From Rhodopirellula maiorica SM1 (GTDB taxonomy: Bacteria; Planctomycetota; Planctomycetia; Pirellulales; Pirellulaceae), in NCBI RefSeq assembly GCF_000346295.1, contig NZ_ANOG01000926.1, positions 1 to 33,812 on the forward strand: a stretch of DNA of 33,812 bases, read 5' to 3'. A model generated the notes under the pieces. It made no database searches, was not told where the DNA came from, and saw only the letters and a program-made list of their open reading frames with translations. The translations under genes were made by a program, and so were the position numbers. This document shows, piece by piece, positions 1 to 8,017 of the stretch. Numbering within the stretch: position 1 is the first letter of the stretch; the number at the start of each line of letters is the position of its first letter.

Positions 1-1363
1 CGTAGCCCCGCAACGCGTGCTTGAGAGACCTTGTTAAAGTTGGTGTCGACCAAGGTCACCGGAACCCCACTTCGGTCAGTTCCTCGGCAAAGTCACGGAC
101 CCAGCGATCGGCTCCGACCATCATGATGCCGTGGGACATTTCGTCGGCGAGTCCCAACAGTTTGGCGATCGGTGATGCCGCCAACCCATACACGGCGACG
201 GTTCCCACGATGACAAGAAAGGTGACCGTGGCCAATTGATCGGCCCCCACCAGATCGAACGAACCACTACGGCGTTCGAGTTCCAACGCAAAGACGCTGC
301 TTACGGCGGCTGCGACGATCCCGCGTGGTGCCAATGAAGCCACAAACGCTTGTTCTCGCCAATTCAGTGGTGATTTCCATAGCGAAACGAAGACCGAGAT
401 CGGGCGAATGACCAAAATCATTAACAGCAGGAATAGCAGCCCATGCCATCCCTGGGCCGTCATGTCATCGATCACGACGCGAGACCCAAGCACGATAAAC
501 AGACAACCGATCAACAGAGTGCGTAAGTTTTCTTTTAGTCCAATGATGTGTTCAATGTCGAAATGATGTTGATTGGTCAACCAAATCCCCATCACGGTGA
601 CCGTGATCAGCCCGGATTCATGCGCTAGATGGTCGCTGATGGCATACAGCAACAGCCCCACCGACAGCGTTCCAATGCCGTGCAATTGATCGGGGACCCA
701 GTAGCGACGAAACGCAGCGGATAAAAATGCGCCGCCAGCACACCCCAGCCCCATCCCGACCGCGACTGTTTTAGAGAGCATCAGCAATGCAGCACCGAGA
801 TCGGGTTCGGTCGAGTGCACCAACACGTTCTCAAACACCAACACGGCCAAGACCGCACCGATTGGGTCGATCACGATGCCTTCCCATTTCAGGGTCGATG
901 ACACACGGCGTGTCGGACGCACTTGCCGCAGCAATGGGCCAATCACAGTCGGACCGGTCACGATCAAGATCGCTCCGAGTAGAAAGCTAATCGGCCACGC
1001 TAAACCGAGTGTAAAATGGGCCGCCGTGGCAGTGCCGAAAAAGGTGATAACGGCTCCGAGCGTGACCAACCGAAACGCCGCGCTTCCCGCTTCACGCAGC
1101 TCATGAAACTTCAGCGACAAGCCGCCTTCGAACATGATCACGGCTACCGATAGCGAGACGATTGGAAAGAGTAGCTCGGGCCCCGCCTGGGCAACCGTGC
1201 CTCCGGTCAACTCGGCCAGAAACGCATCGGGCTGGACGAATTGCCCCAGCAACACTCCGAACAACAGCAGCAACAAAATCCCAGGCAATCCGGTTCGCCA
1301 TGCGATCCACTGAGCCACGACGCCGAGCGATGGAACAAGAGCAAGATAAAGCAGTAGGTCCAT
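1..1363 (-). CDS. CPA1-type Na+(K+)/H+ antiporter with C-terminal TrkA-N domain; 3' end outside window, frameshifted
   Basis: An inner-membrane cation/proton exchanger. The first ~395 residues hold about a dozen hydrophobic helices starting with MDLLLYLALVPSLG, typical of the NhaP/CPA1 family, and include the conserved stretch ASLAPRGIVAAAVSSVFALE. After the last helix the chain enters a Rossmann-like RCK/TrkA-N domain (GIMMVGADRWVRDFAEELTEVG). The frame then hits TGA at 56-58, but the -1 neighbour frame continues to the window edge as VPVTLVDTNFNKVSQARVAG, the expected second strand of that fold with its nucleotide-binding Asp. Adding one C to the CCCC run at 65-68 restores a single frame. 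I chose ATG 1363 because the longer ORF (to 1510) adds 49 polar residues, and GAAG precedes 1363. The gene is divergent from the GT2 gene. Family assignment is firm; ion specificity is unknown. Confidence 0.85.
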
Positions 1364-1878
1364 AAAATTTTCTTCGCGTGAATTTGGATTCGCGTTTGGT
1401 TTGCTTCGCGTGTGGTTTGCATCGTGCGACGCTGGAATTCGCGTCGTCCCCATCGACAGCGGCAACGCAGCCGGTGCCGATATGGTTTTGCAGAACGCCA
1501 TCGACCGCATTGGCGGCGTGAACAGTAATTGTGATACCGGGATCGTGAACAGTGTTAATGTAGCTGACGTGGCTCGCAGTATCCTAGCGGATGAGTCAAA
1601 GCGACCGCGGCTAACGCTGCTCAGCCATCCCTAGACCCCAGGTCTACGGAGATCGCCTACACCATCCCCGCTTGTAAAAAACCACGAGAATCAGGGGTTC
1701 GCCAGAGGATCGGGAGCACGCACCGAGATCAGGTCGTCGTGGTGCTAAATCCGTCCGGTTTGGCACAATCGTTACAACCGGAACGATCGACGGTGCCGAG
1801 ATGCGGGATTCGGCCGGTTGCGGCAAATTTTTGGGCTCGGGTGATTTTGATAGCCCAGATTTACTGTGGAAGGAACCG
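1364..1878. other. Divergent intergenic region, no gene seen
   Basis: This 515-base gap lies between the divergently transcribed antiporter and GT2 genes, so promoters for both are expected here. I see no convincing coding sequence. It contains a 10-nt direct repeat, CGTGAACAGT, at 1517-1526 and 1544-1553 (27-base period), and one copy of a 19-nt repeat at 1656-1674 that recurs at 7491-7509. A sigma-54-like sequence at 1761-1776 was examined and rejected. Confidence 0.5.
1656..1674. repeat. 19-nt intergenic repeat, copy 1
   Basis: The sequence cctacaccatccccgcttg occurs here and, identically, at 7491-7509. Both copies are non-coding and lie 150-220 bases upstream of a plus-strand gene. The flanks are different, so this is not a long duplication. 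The function is unknown. Confidence 0.6.
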
Positions 1879-2850
1879 ATGAACCCATCGCTATCACCGC
1901 CTGTGCTCGAGCTCCACATGCCAACTCAATCAGACATTTCAGCCGACTTGATGTTTACCCCCGACACCGTTGCGACCCAAGATCGTGCGGATAGCAAGAC
2001 CGAGGCAACGCTGCCGGTGCCTTCCGAGTCCACCGCCGGTGAACATCGCGAGAGCTGGAGTCTCGATCTAGTCGATCCGACGGATGACGTCATCCGGCGG
2101 ACCGAAGCGACGCTCGACTTTATTGCCGAGGCCACCATCGCAGCCAACAGCGTCCAACCGCTGGACCACTACGATTTGACGATCATCGTTCCGGTCTATA
2201 ACGAATTACAAACGCTGCCCAAAGTGCTCGACCGGATTGATGAAGTGATGCCTCGTTCGACCGAAGTGATCATCGTCGACGACGGAAGCACCGATGGCAC
2301 AAGTCAATGGCTCGCAGGCTTAGCCCCGCGTGCGAACCGCAGAATCATTCGCCGGCGATGCAATCACGGAAAAGGATCGGCGGTACGGTTGGCGATCCGG
2401 CACAGTCTCGGTGGCGTGGTTGCGATCCAGGACGCCGATCTCGAATATGATCCAGCGACCCTATTGCGTGTCGTGTGGCCGATTCTCGACGGCAATGCCG
2501 ATGTCGTGTACGGATCGCGTTACCTGGACGGTGGCAGCGATCCATCGTGGCTGCATCGCTTTGGCAACTGGATGCTGACAAAGCTCAGCAACCTGATGAC
2601 GGGGCTGCGTTTGACCGACATGGAAACATGTCACAAAGCGTTCGATGGTGAAATGTTGCGAGGCATTTCACTGAAAGAATGCCGGTTTGGCTTTGAACCG
2701 GAAATCACGGCAAAAATTGCCGCGAGAGATGTACGCGTTCTCGAAGTCCCCACCCACTACGACAGCCGAGGCTATGACGAAGGCAAAAAGATCGGCTGGA
2801 AAGACGCGGTCTCGGCACTGGCGTGCATGTGGACCTACCGCAAAGGCTAG
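1879..2850 (+). CDS. Family 2 glycosyltransferase, DPM1-like
   Basis: A cytosolic GT-A fold transferase that probably moves a sugar from a nucleotide donor to a polyprenyl phosphate carrier or glycan. In the 323-residue product the catalytic domain starts after a ~100-residue polar N-terminal extension: IIVPVYNE (about 102-109), VDDGSTDG (133-140) and the metal-binding DAD (185-187), followed by VVYGSRYLDGG and a DPM1-like stretch with FGFEPEITAKIA. I see no membrane helices after the domain, unlike GtrB. ATG 1879 is preceded by GGAAGGA at good spacing; an in-frame start at 1801 has no such site. The stop codon overlaps the stop of the opposite gene. With the nearby GT4 genes it suggests envelope glycan or exopolysaccharide synthesis. 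The substrate cannot be read from the sequence. Confidence 0.9.
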   Translation: MNPSLSPPVLELHMPTQSDISADLMFTPDTVATQDRADSKTEATLPVPSESTAGEHRESWSLDLVDPTDDVIRRTEATLDFIAEATIAANSVQPLDHYDLTIIVPVYNELQTLPKVLDRIDEVMPRSTEVIIVDDGSTDGTSQWLAGLAPRANRRIIRRRCNHGKGSAVRLAIRHSLGGVVAIQDADLEYDPATLLRVVWPILDGNADVVYGSRYLDGGSDPSWLHRFGNWMLTKLSNLMTGLRLTDMETCHKAFDGEMLRGISLKECRFGFEPEITAKIAARDVRVLEVPTHYDSRGYDEGKKIGWKDAVSALACMWTYRKG

Positions 2851-3407
2851 TTGCCTGGCAAATTGCGTTTGAACTTGGGTTCCTCGGCGACCGGAAGGGG
2901 CACATCGTGCTCTTCTTGGAATCGTCGGCGATCGACCGCATCTGCGTAAAAACGCAACCAAGTCTCGTTGTCCTCGACACATCGCCACTCAAGGTACTTG
3001 CCCGGAATGTCGAGTTTCTTTTCACACGAGGGCATGATGTCGCGATAGATGATCTTGTAAAGCTCGCGATCCGATAAGTGATCGGTGAACTTCAACACCA
3101 CTTTCTCGGAATACAATCGATCGATGGTGTTGGCAAGCAAACGCGGCAACGTGCTGTCGGAAACCGAGTCAGGGCTTGGCAATTGCATCGGAGGATTGAA
3201 CCAAGATGCGATCGGCAGGGCGGGTGCACGTTCCCAAGCCAACATCGAGGCGAGATATTCGTTTTCGGTGTGCAATGGCATCCGGTGCATCGACGAGCTA
3301 TCGATCGATTCGTCACGATACGGCTCGAGCTCGTCACGCAAGCGGGCATTCGCCAACAGCAAATCGACTTCATCAATCGTCGGTTGGCTTGTCTCGCTCA
3401 TATCCAT
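2847..3407 (-). CDS. Conserved-looking hypothetical protein, 186 aa
   Basis: I do not recognise a named family. The N-terminal half (1-105) is polar and probably flexible, with an E/D-rich start. The C-terminal half (about 106-186) looks folded: it runs from YSEKVVLKFTDHLSDRELYK through IMPSCEKKLDIPGKYLEWR to ETWLRFYADAVDRRRFQEEH and has the regular hydrophobic/charged pattern of a conserved domain. There is no signal peptide or membrane segment. Starts at 3407 or 3401 are both possible; neither has a strong Shine-Dalgarno site. It converges on the GT2 gene, the two stops sharing CTAG at 2847-2850. The codon use resembles that of its neighbours, so I take it as a real gene of unknown function. 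Confidence 0.8.
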   Translation of the reverse strand: MDMSETSQPTIDEVDLLLANARLRDELEPYRDESIDSSSMHRMPLHTENEYLASMLAWERAPALPIASWFNPPMQLPSPDSVSDSTLPRLLANTIDRLYSEKVVLKFTDHLSDRELYKIIYRDIMPSCEKKLDIPGKYLEWRCVEDNETWLRFYADAVDRRRFQEEHDVPLPVAEEPKFKRNLPGN

Positions 3408-3695
3408 AGATGGCGGTACCTGATGGGGGTAGTAGTCTTCGTGGGAAGGACGTGAGAGATCTAGGCGACGGGAAACAAATCCACGCGATTTAGATGACCA
3501 CGATGTGCTTGACGCTTAGCACAAGATCGATGGTATCTGTCTGGGCGGCTGGCTCAACGAAGAATTAAGCCAAAATGACGTTTTGCGAACATTTTTGACG
3601 CACCTATCGTCTCCTGACCGTTACGAACGGAACCTCTTACCAGAAATACCCGCTGATTTGCTTGCAGAACGCTGCATGACCCGCTACCGCGTGCG

Positions 3696-4793
3696 TCAGC
3701 GGGACCGCAGATACAATTCGGCATGACGCTGCACCATGGCGTCGACCGTGAACTCGGTAGCGATCCGTTTTTGGGCCGTTTTCGCGAGCCTTTCCGCAAG
3801 CTCTGGCGATTCGAGTAAGGTCATCGTTTGCCGCGCAAAATCGGCGGTGTCGCCCATCGGAACCAGCATTCCACTGACGCCGGGGATCACCAAATCTTGG
3901 TTTCCCGGAATGTTCGATGCGACCACCGGAACGGCCGCCTGCATCGCTTCGATCAGCGAATTGCTTTGCCCTTCGTATTCGCTACCAATCCAAAACACAT
4001 CGGCATGCGGCAACAATTCGGCCACATCCTGACGCGTTCCCGCGAATCGAACCCGTTCTGGAATCGTTACCGAATCACGAAAACGCAACAGTTCACCACG
4101 TTGCGGCCCATCCCCCAGGATCACCAACGTGGTGTCCTCACGCGTCGTTCCCAGCAATTCAGCGGCCCAGATCAGATCGCGGTAGCGTTTCTGAGGCCAC
4201 AAGCGGCCGACGGCCAAGATCAACTTTCGATCGACCGGAACCTGCAACCGAGCAAACGCTTCGTCACGCTCGATCCGATTGCCCGATGGCGGTTCGATTC
4301 CATTGGGAATGACACAAAACTTGTCACGATCGATCCCATGCGCGGCATAGAAGTCGACCACTCCGGTGCTGTTGGTGGTGATCGCATCGGTGAATTTAGC
4401 AAGGCGGCGATCGACGAAAAAGTGCGATTGGGTCTTCCATGGATCGACACATCGCTCGCTGGCCATGATCCTCGGGACACGAGCCAATCGAGCCGCGGCG
4501 CGTCCAAAACTGTTGGCCGCGAAGATCCATGTGTGAACAACGTCCGGTTTCAAACGAACCAATTCACGCCGGAGGCGAAACAGGGCCGTCGGATCGGCTT
4601 TGAATCGTTTGCCGATCACCGTGACGGGGATACCTGCGGCACGCAACGACTCGCTACGCGGTCCATCGCGGGTCAGCAGGATGACGTGGACATCAAACGT
4701 ATCACGTGGCAGATTCTCGGCCAACAAACTGAGTTGTTTTTCAGCGCCACCACGATCCATCGTTGGAATCACCAATGCGATTCGTCGGCTCAT
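3696..4793 (-). CDS. Family 4 glycosyltransferase (GT-B fold)
   Basis: A retaining glycosyltransferase of the GT4 type, 365 residues. The N-terminal acceptor domain starts MSRRIALVIPTMDRGGAEKQ, the GGAEK signature of this group. The C-terminal donor domain holds ILAVGRLWPQKRYRDLI, LVILGDGPQRGELL and the E-x7-E motif inside EYEGQSNSLIEAMQAAVPVV. This C-terminal motif contacts the nucleotide sugar. It is the last gene of the minus-strand string hpt - GT4 - GT4; its ATG overlaps the stop of the upstream GT4 gene by 4 bases (ATGA, 4790-4793), implying translational coupling. It probably works in exopolysaccharide or envelope glycan assembly; donor and acceptor are unknown. Confidence 0.92.
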   Translation of the reverse strand: MSRRIALVIPTMDRGGAEKQLSLLAENLPRDTFDVHVILLTRDGPRSESLRAAGIPVTVIGKRFKADPTALFRLRRELVRLKPDVVHTWIFAANSFGRAAARLARVPRIMASERCVDPWKTQSHFFVDRRLAKFTDAITTNSTGVVDFYAAHGIDRDKFCVIPNGIEPPSGNRIERDEAFARLQVPVDRKLILAVGRLWPQKRYRDLIWAAELLGTTREDTTLVILGDGPQRGELLRFRDSVTIPERVRFAGTRQDVAELLPHADVFWIGSEYEGQSNSLIEAMQAAVPVVASNIPGNQDLVIPGVSGMLVPMGDTADFARQTMTLLESPELAERLAKTAQKRIATEFTVDAMVQRHAELYLRSR

Positions 4794-6100
4794 GAAGCAG
4801 TCTCGATCGAACTGGAATCATTGGCGATACGCGACTTGCTACTCGCTTTTTCCTGAGCGACTCGCGTCATGAGATCGATATACGCTTCGACCACTTTGGT
4901 TTGCGGACGTGATCGAATCAGGTCGCGACGGAGCTGCAGTGCACGCTGTTTTGCTTGAGGAATTTCCTCGAGCGTGCGGCGAATCGCCAGGCGAAGTGAT
5001 TTGGATTTCCCCGGCGTGAACCATGCGACAGCTTCGTTTTGTGAAGCGTCCGCCGGCGGTGTGGATGCCACCGCCGAAGCCACTCGCTTGATTGGTTTAC
5101 CGATCGGGGTTAGCACCGAACGAAGCTCGGGGATTTCCGCTGCGACGATCGGTATTGCCGCCGAAACCGCCGACGGCAATGCAAAATCGAGACCTTGGTG
5201 ATCCCCGTGAACGAAGACATCCGCCGCAATCATCAGATCTGTTGTGTCGACAAACGAGCCGGGCATGGCGATCGAATTTCGCACGCCATCAGCACGCAAA
5301 AAATCGTACAAGGTTTGACGCTCCGGACCATCACCGACGAACCAAAATCGCAAATCAGGTCGGTTGGCAATCAGATGACGCGCGGTGGACGCCAACAAAT
5401 CCATCGAACCCTTTTTCTGCATCCGACCGGTGCACAGCACCACCTCGGATTCGGGCAGGGTCGTCAAGTCCGAATTGACAGCCGCCAATCGGTTGCGGGC
5501 AGCCGCTCGATTGTCTTCGAAATTGTTGACGCTGCTGGTGAAGCCAATCTCGATTCGATGCAGCAACGATTGGGGAAATCCTTGGGCGATCATCATCCGC
5601 TCGGCAGCCGCATTTTTGACAACGATCGCATCCGCCTCTTTGGCGGTGGTCGCACAACGGCGAGCGGACCGCGAGGTTTGCCACCACGCTGGATCGCTCT
5701 GATCACCCCAGCCTGCGGACACCAGCACCGAGGCGACACCGACAGCGGCTGCGGCGTCAATGACAGCCTGTGATTCCTCGCGAATCGAATCGGCTAGAAT
5801 CAAATCAAACGATCCACCGTGTTCTTTCAGCCAAGTCGTCAAATGACGCACGTAACGTCCCATCGACCAATCGCTGCGGGGAGCAGCGGCAGGACGGTGC
5901 ACAGGAATCTCGCGAAAATGAAAACGCTCGGGCCACGAGGCGGCGTAGCGAGGCGTTACAACTTCGACATGCACCCCGCTGCGATACAGATCGGTCGCCA
6001 ATTGAGCTAAAAAACCGGCTGCATCAAAGCAGGCATGGGGCCAAAAATGCCGCCCCACCAACAAGACTCTCAGCGATCTCGTGTTGGGATGAACACTCAC
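4790..6100 (-). CDS. Family 4-like glycosyltransferase with degenerate E-x7-E
   Basis: A 436-residue GT-B protein. It has the N-terminal glycine-poor start LRVLLVGRHFWPHACFDAAG, the middle segment VVLCTGRMQKKGSMDLLAS and FWFVGDGPERQTLYDFL, and the region HGDHQGLDFALPSAVSAAIPIVAAE that corresponds to the donor-binding E-x7-E loop. Both glutamates appear to be replaced there (second one by Ser), so activity or donor may differ from the neighbour. The start is GTG at 6100; it overlaps the hpt stop as GTGA (6097-6100). No other plausible start lies nearby. Its own stop overlaps the start of the next GT4. The last ~25 residues are Ser/Lys-rich and probably unstructured. Confidence 0.87.
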   Translation of the reverse strand: MSVHPNTRSLRVLLVGRHFWPHACFDAAGFLAQLATDLYRSGVHVEVVTPRYAASWPERFHFREIPVHRPAAAPRSDWSMGRYVRHLTTWLKEHGGSFDLILADSIREESQAVIDAAAAVGVASVLVSAGWGDQSDPAWWQTSRSARRCATTAKEADAIVVKNAAAERMMIAQGFPQSLLHRIEIGFTSSVNNFEDNRAAARNRLAAVNSDLTTLPESEVVLCTGRMQKKGSMDLLASTARHLIANRPDLRFWFVGDGPERQTLYDFLRADGVRNSIAMPGSFVDTTDLMIAADVFVHGDHQGLDFALPSAVSAAIPIVAAEIPELRSVLTPIGKPIKRVASAVASTPPADASQNEAVAWFTPGKSKSLRLAIRRTLEEIPQAKQRALQLRRDLIRSRPQTKVVEAYIDLMTRVAQEKASSKSRIANDSSSIETAS

Positions 6101-6642
6101 GGTTGCGATTCCAATGCCGTTGCCTCAATCTCGTCAGGTTCAAGCACAGCCAGGTAGGGAAGATTGCGATACATATCTAGATAGTCTAACCCGTAACCGA
6201 CCACAAATTCGTCCGGAATCTCAAAGGCCACAAAGTCGGGCCGCATCGCCACGGAGTGCTCTCGGTTTTTGTGCAACAACACGGCCGACTTCACCGTCGT
6301 GGCGCCCGAGTCCAACATCATCTGCTGAAGCCGATCGAGCGTCTTGCCGGTATCAAAAATATCGTCCACGAGTAAGACGTCGCGGCCTGAGACATCGATC
6401 ATCATTTTTGAATCCACGTGCAGATCGCCTGACTTTGTCCCCCCACGATAGCTCGATGCCTGCACAACCCCAACCCGTTGTGGCATCGAAAGCCGGCGGA
6501 TCAGATCGGCAAACAGCACCAAACTGCCCGTCATCACGGCGATCACTGTCAAATGTCGCTTGTTGCCGTAGAAATCGTCAATCTCGCTCGCCAGACGCAG
6601 CACGCCCTCTTTCAATTCCGTCTCGTCTAACAAGATTCGCAT
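6097..6642 (-). CDS. hpt: Hypoxanthine(-guanine) phosphoribosyltransferase
   Basis: A purine-salvage enzyme that joins hypoxanthine or guanine to PRPP in the cytosol. The 181-residue length is standard. Visible motifs are IAVMTGSLVLFADLIRRL (about 34-51), the flexible-loop region ASSYRGGTKSGDLHV (62-76) and the PRPP-binding loop LLVDDIFDTGKTL (90-102), followed by KSAVLLHKN and the base-binding PDEFVVGYGLDY. I chose ATG 6642, preceded by AGGA about 9 bases upstream, over an upstream start at 6843 that adds 67 residues unlike the family. The stop overlaps the GTG of the following glycosyltransferase. Why a salvage enzyme leads a glycosyltransferase operon is unclear; guaA lies about 22 kb away in this window. 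Confidence 0.95.
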   Translation of the reverse strand: MRILLDETELKEGVLRLASEIDDFYGNKRHLTVIAVMTGSLVLFADLIRRLSMPQRVGVVQASSYRGGTKSGDLHVDSKMMIDVSGRDVLLVDDIFDTGKTLDRLQQMMLDSGATTVKSAVLLHKNREHSVAMRPDFVAFEIPDEFVVGYGLDYLDMYRNLPYLAVLEPDEIEATALESQP

Positions 6643-6892
6643 AACACCATTCCTGGAGGCAAAGGAAGCAATAACCGGTGGCAACTTGGGAAGTTTAGGG
6701 GCAGATTGCCTTCGAATCGAGATCGATCGAACGAAACAATTGCAATGAGTCGAAAAAGAAAAGACCGGCGGATGGCCACCAGGGACGGGGGCCCATTTGC
6801 CGGAGCTCCCTCTTTTCCAGGGATCACCACCGCTGTGCCACACAACGCAGCGGTTCGCATCCCCCTCGATTCGACCGTGATTTGACCATCGA

Positions 6893-7243
6893 ATGACAAA
6901 TTCTCAACGCCTGGAAACTGTCCGAAGCCGTCTGTGCCAGTGGATTAACGACCAGTGTACCGATGCCGTTCAAGAGCATGGGCCGGTGAAGGTGTTGTCA
7001 GAGTCGCTGCTGATTCGTGATGGTTTCTTCTGTGGACGCTGTTTTCGCACCGAAGCGTATCGAGCAGTCTGGTTTATCGAAGAAGACGAGCTAAAAATCT
7101 ATTCCAATTCGGGCTCGCTGGAATGCGTCTTTACCGGTCACGAAATTGATCAGGTCGAAGAAGTTCCATCGGCCAATGAATCGATCATCCGGATGCCCGA
7201 ACGAGTCACCGAAACCGACACTCCCGTGCGACGTGCCGCGTGA
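6893..7243 (+). CDS. Small hypothetical protein, 116 aa
   Basis: Not recognised. The protein is soluble and acidic at its C-terminal side, with a compact-looking core: LCQWINDQCTDAVQEHG, then ESLLIRDGFFCGRCFRTEAY, then AVWFIEEDELKIYSNSG. The FCGRCFR piece holds a CxxC, but there is no second pair for a zinc site. It is divergent from hpt, with a 250-base gap between their starts. ATG 6893 has no clear Shine-Dalgarno sequence. The beta-strand-like pattern and codon usage support a real gene, probably restricted to planctomycetes; that restriction is inference. Confidence 0.75.
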   Translation: MTNSQRLETVRSRLCQWINDQCTDAVQEHGPVKVLSESLLIRDGFFCGRCFRTEAYRAVWFIEEDELKIYSNSGSLECVFTGHEIDQVEEVPSANESIIRMPERVTETDTPVRRAA

Positions 7244-7654
7244 TTGGTGGATAAAACGTTCGGTTTAGACCGGGCGAGGCCCCGCGCCGCACCGCTACAA
7301 ACGCCACCCGTTTAGTGCCAAAGTCGATGGCATTGGGCTTGCGACGCTCCACTATAAAAATCAGCTGGTGGGGGCGAAAATTGACGGCATTGCTGCTAAA
7401 CGCTTAAGTCTACAAGCCGCCAACAGGCTGCCGATTAGAAACGAGTTGCCAATTGCACTGCCGAGTCGAGGCAGCCGTAAGGCTGCGGGCCCTACACCAT
7501 CCCCGCTTGGCGGGTTATTTGTTTAGCCATGCGGCGGGCTACCAAATCGGTCTAGACGCTCGACTGCTTTCTTATCTAGAACCGGCAACGCGTGCGAGGC
7601 TTGGACGCACCACGTAAAAAAAATCAGCAAACAAACTAGGGATGGAGTGTTGGA
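7244..7654. other. Intergenic region with hairpin and repeat, no gene seen
   Basis: This 411-base gap has no convincing ORF. At 7471-7486 there is a perfect hairpin, GCAGCC-GTAA-GGCTGC, with a GNRA-type tetraloop in the plus-strand reading, followed at 7491-7509 by the second copy of the 19-nt repeat. There is no T run after the hairpin, so an ordinary terminator is unlikely. The end of the gap must hold the promoter of the 7655 gene. Confidence 0.5.
7491..7509. repeat. 19-nt intergenic repeat, copy 2
   Basis: Identical to 1656-1674. It sits 5 bases after the GNRA-loop hairpin at 7471-7486; copy 1 has no such hairpin next to it. Function unknown. Confidence 0.6.
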
Positions 7655-7894
7655 ATGAACGTAAATTTCTTTGAATGGCTGCGAGACGGTGTACGCCAAT
7701 CGGTGCTATTGGGCGTCAGCGATGCGATCGAGCAAATTGGGACCCCAACCGACAGCGACGACTTGCACCCCAATGTCGCGGCGCTTTTGGCGACCGACAC
7801 CGGGACGACCAAGGGAACTCGCGGCAAATCGACGGCGGCGAGCAAAAAACGACTCGGCAAATCGCTCAAAGATATGAATTCAAGCGACGCGTAA
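7655..7894 (+). CDS. Small hypothetical protein, 79 aa
   Basis: Not recognised. Residues 1-50 look like two helices (NFFEWLRDGVRQSVLLGVSD and AIEQIGTPTDSDDLHPNVAAL); the C-terminal 30 residues are Lys/Arg/Ser/Thr-rich and probably disordered (KSTAASKKRLGKSLKDM). The basic tail could bind nucleic acid or a membrane surface, but nothing proves it. The start at 7655 is well supported by GGAG/GGA sequences 5-12 bases upstream. It converges on the histidine kinase gene across a short gap with a symmetrical hairpin. Confidence 0.75.
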   Translation: MNVNFFEWLRDGVRQSVLLGVSDAIEQIGTPTDSDDLHPNVAALLATDTGTTKGTRGKSTAASKKRLGKSLKDMNSSDA

Positions 7895-7923
7895 CGCCGC
7901 GTCAAACCGAAATTCGAGGGTAA

Positions 7924-7945
7924 CGAAACTCACACGCGAGTTTTG
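7924..7945. terminator. Possible bidirectional terminator hairpin
   Basis: AAACTC (7926-7931) and GAGTTT (7938-7943) form a six-pair stem with a six-base loop, extendable by a wobble and a C-G pair. T runs of four follow on the plus strand and A runs precede it, so it could serve both convergent genes. The stem is weak in GC. Confidence 0.35.
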
Positions 7946-8017
7946 GATCGTTCGGCAAATAAAACGAGAGTCGTGACGACAGCCGCGACGGCGATCCCAC
8001 CCAATTTTTCGCTTTGA

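Noticed and set aside
1761-1776. Sigma-54-type promoter upstream of the GT2 gene (TGGCAC-N5-TTACA)
   Set aside because: The -24 GG is present but the required GC at -12 is AC, and no enhancer-binding activator is nearby.
3828-4856. A 342-codon plus-strand open frame opposite the GT4 gene
   Set aside because: It is antisense to a clear GT4 glycosyltransferase, which has complete motifs on the minus strand; its own product has no family features.
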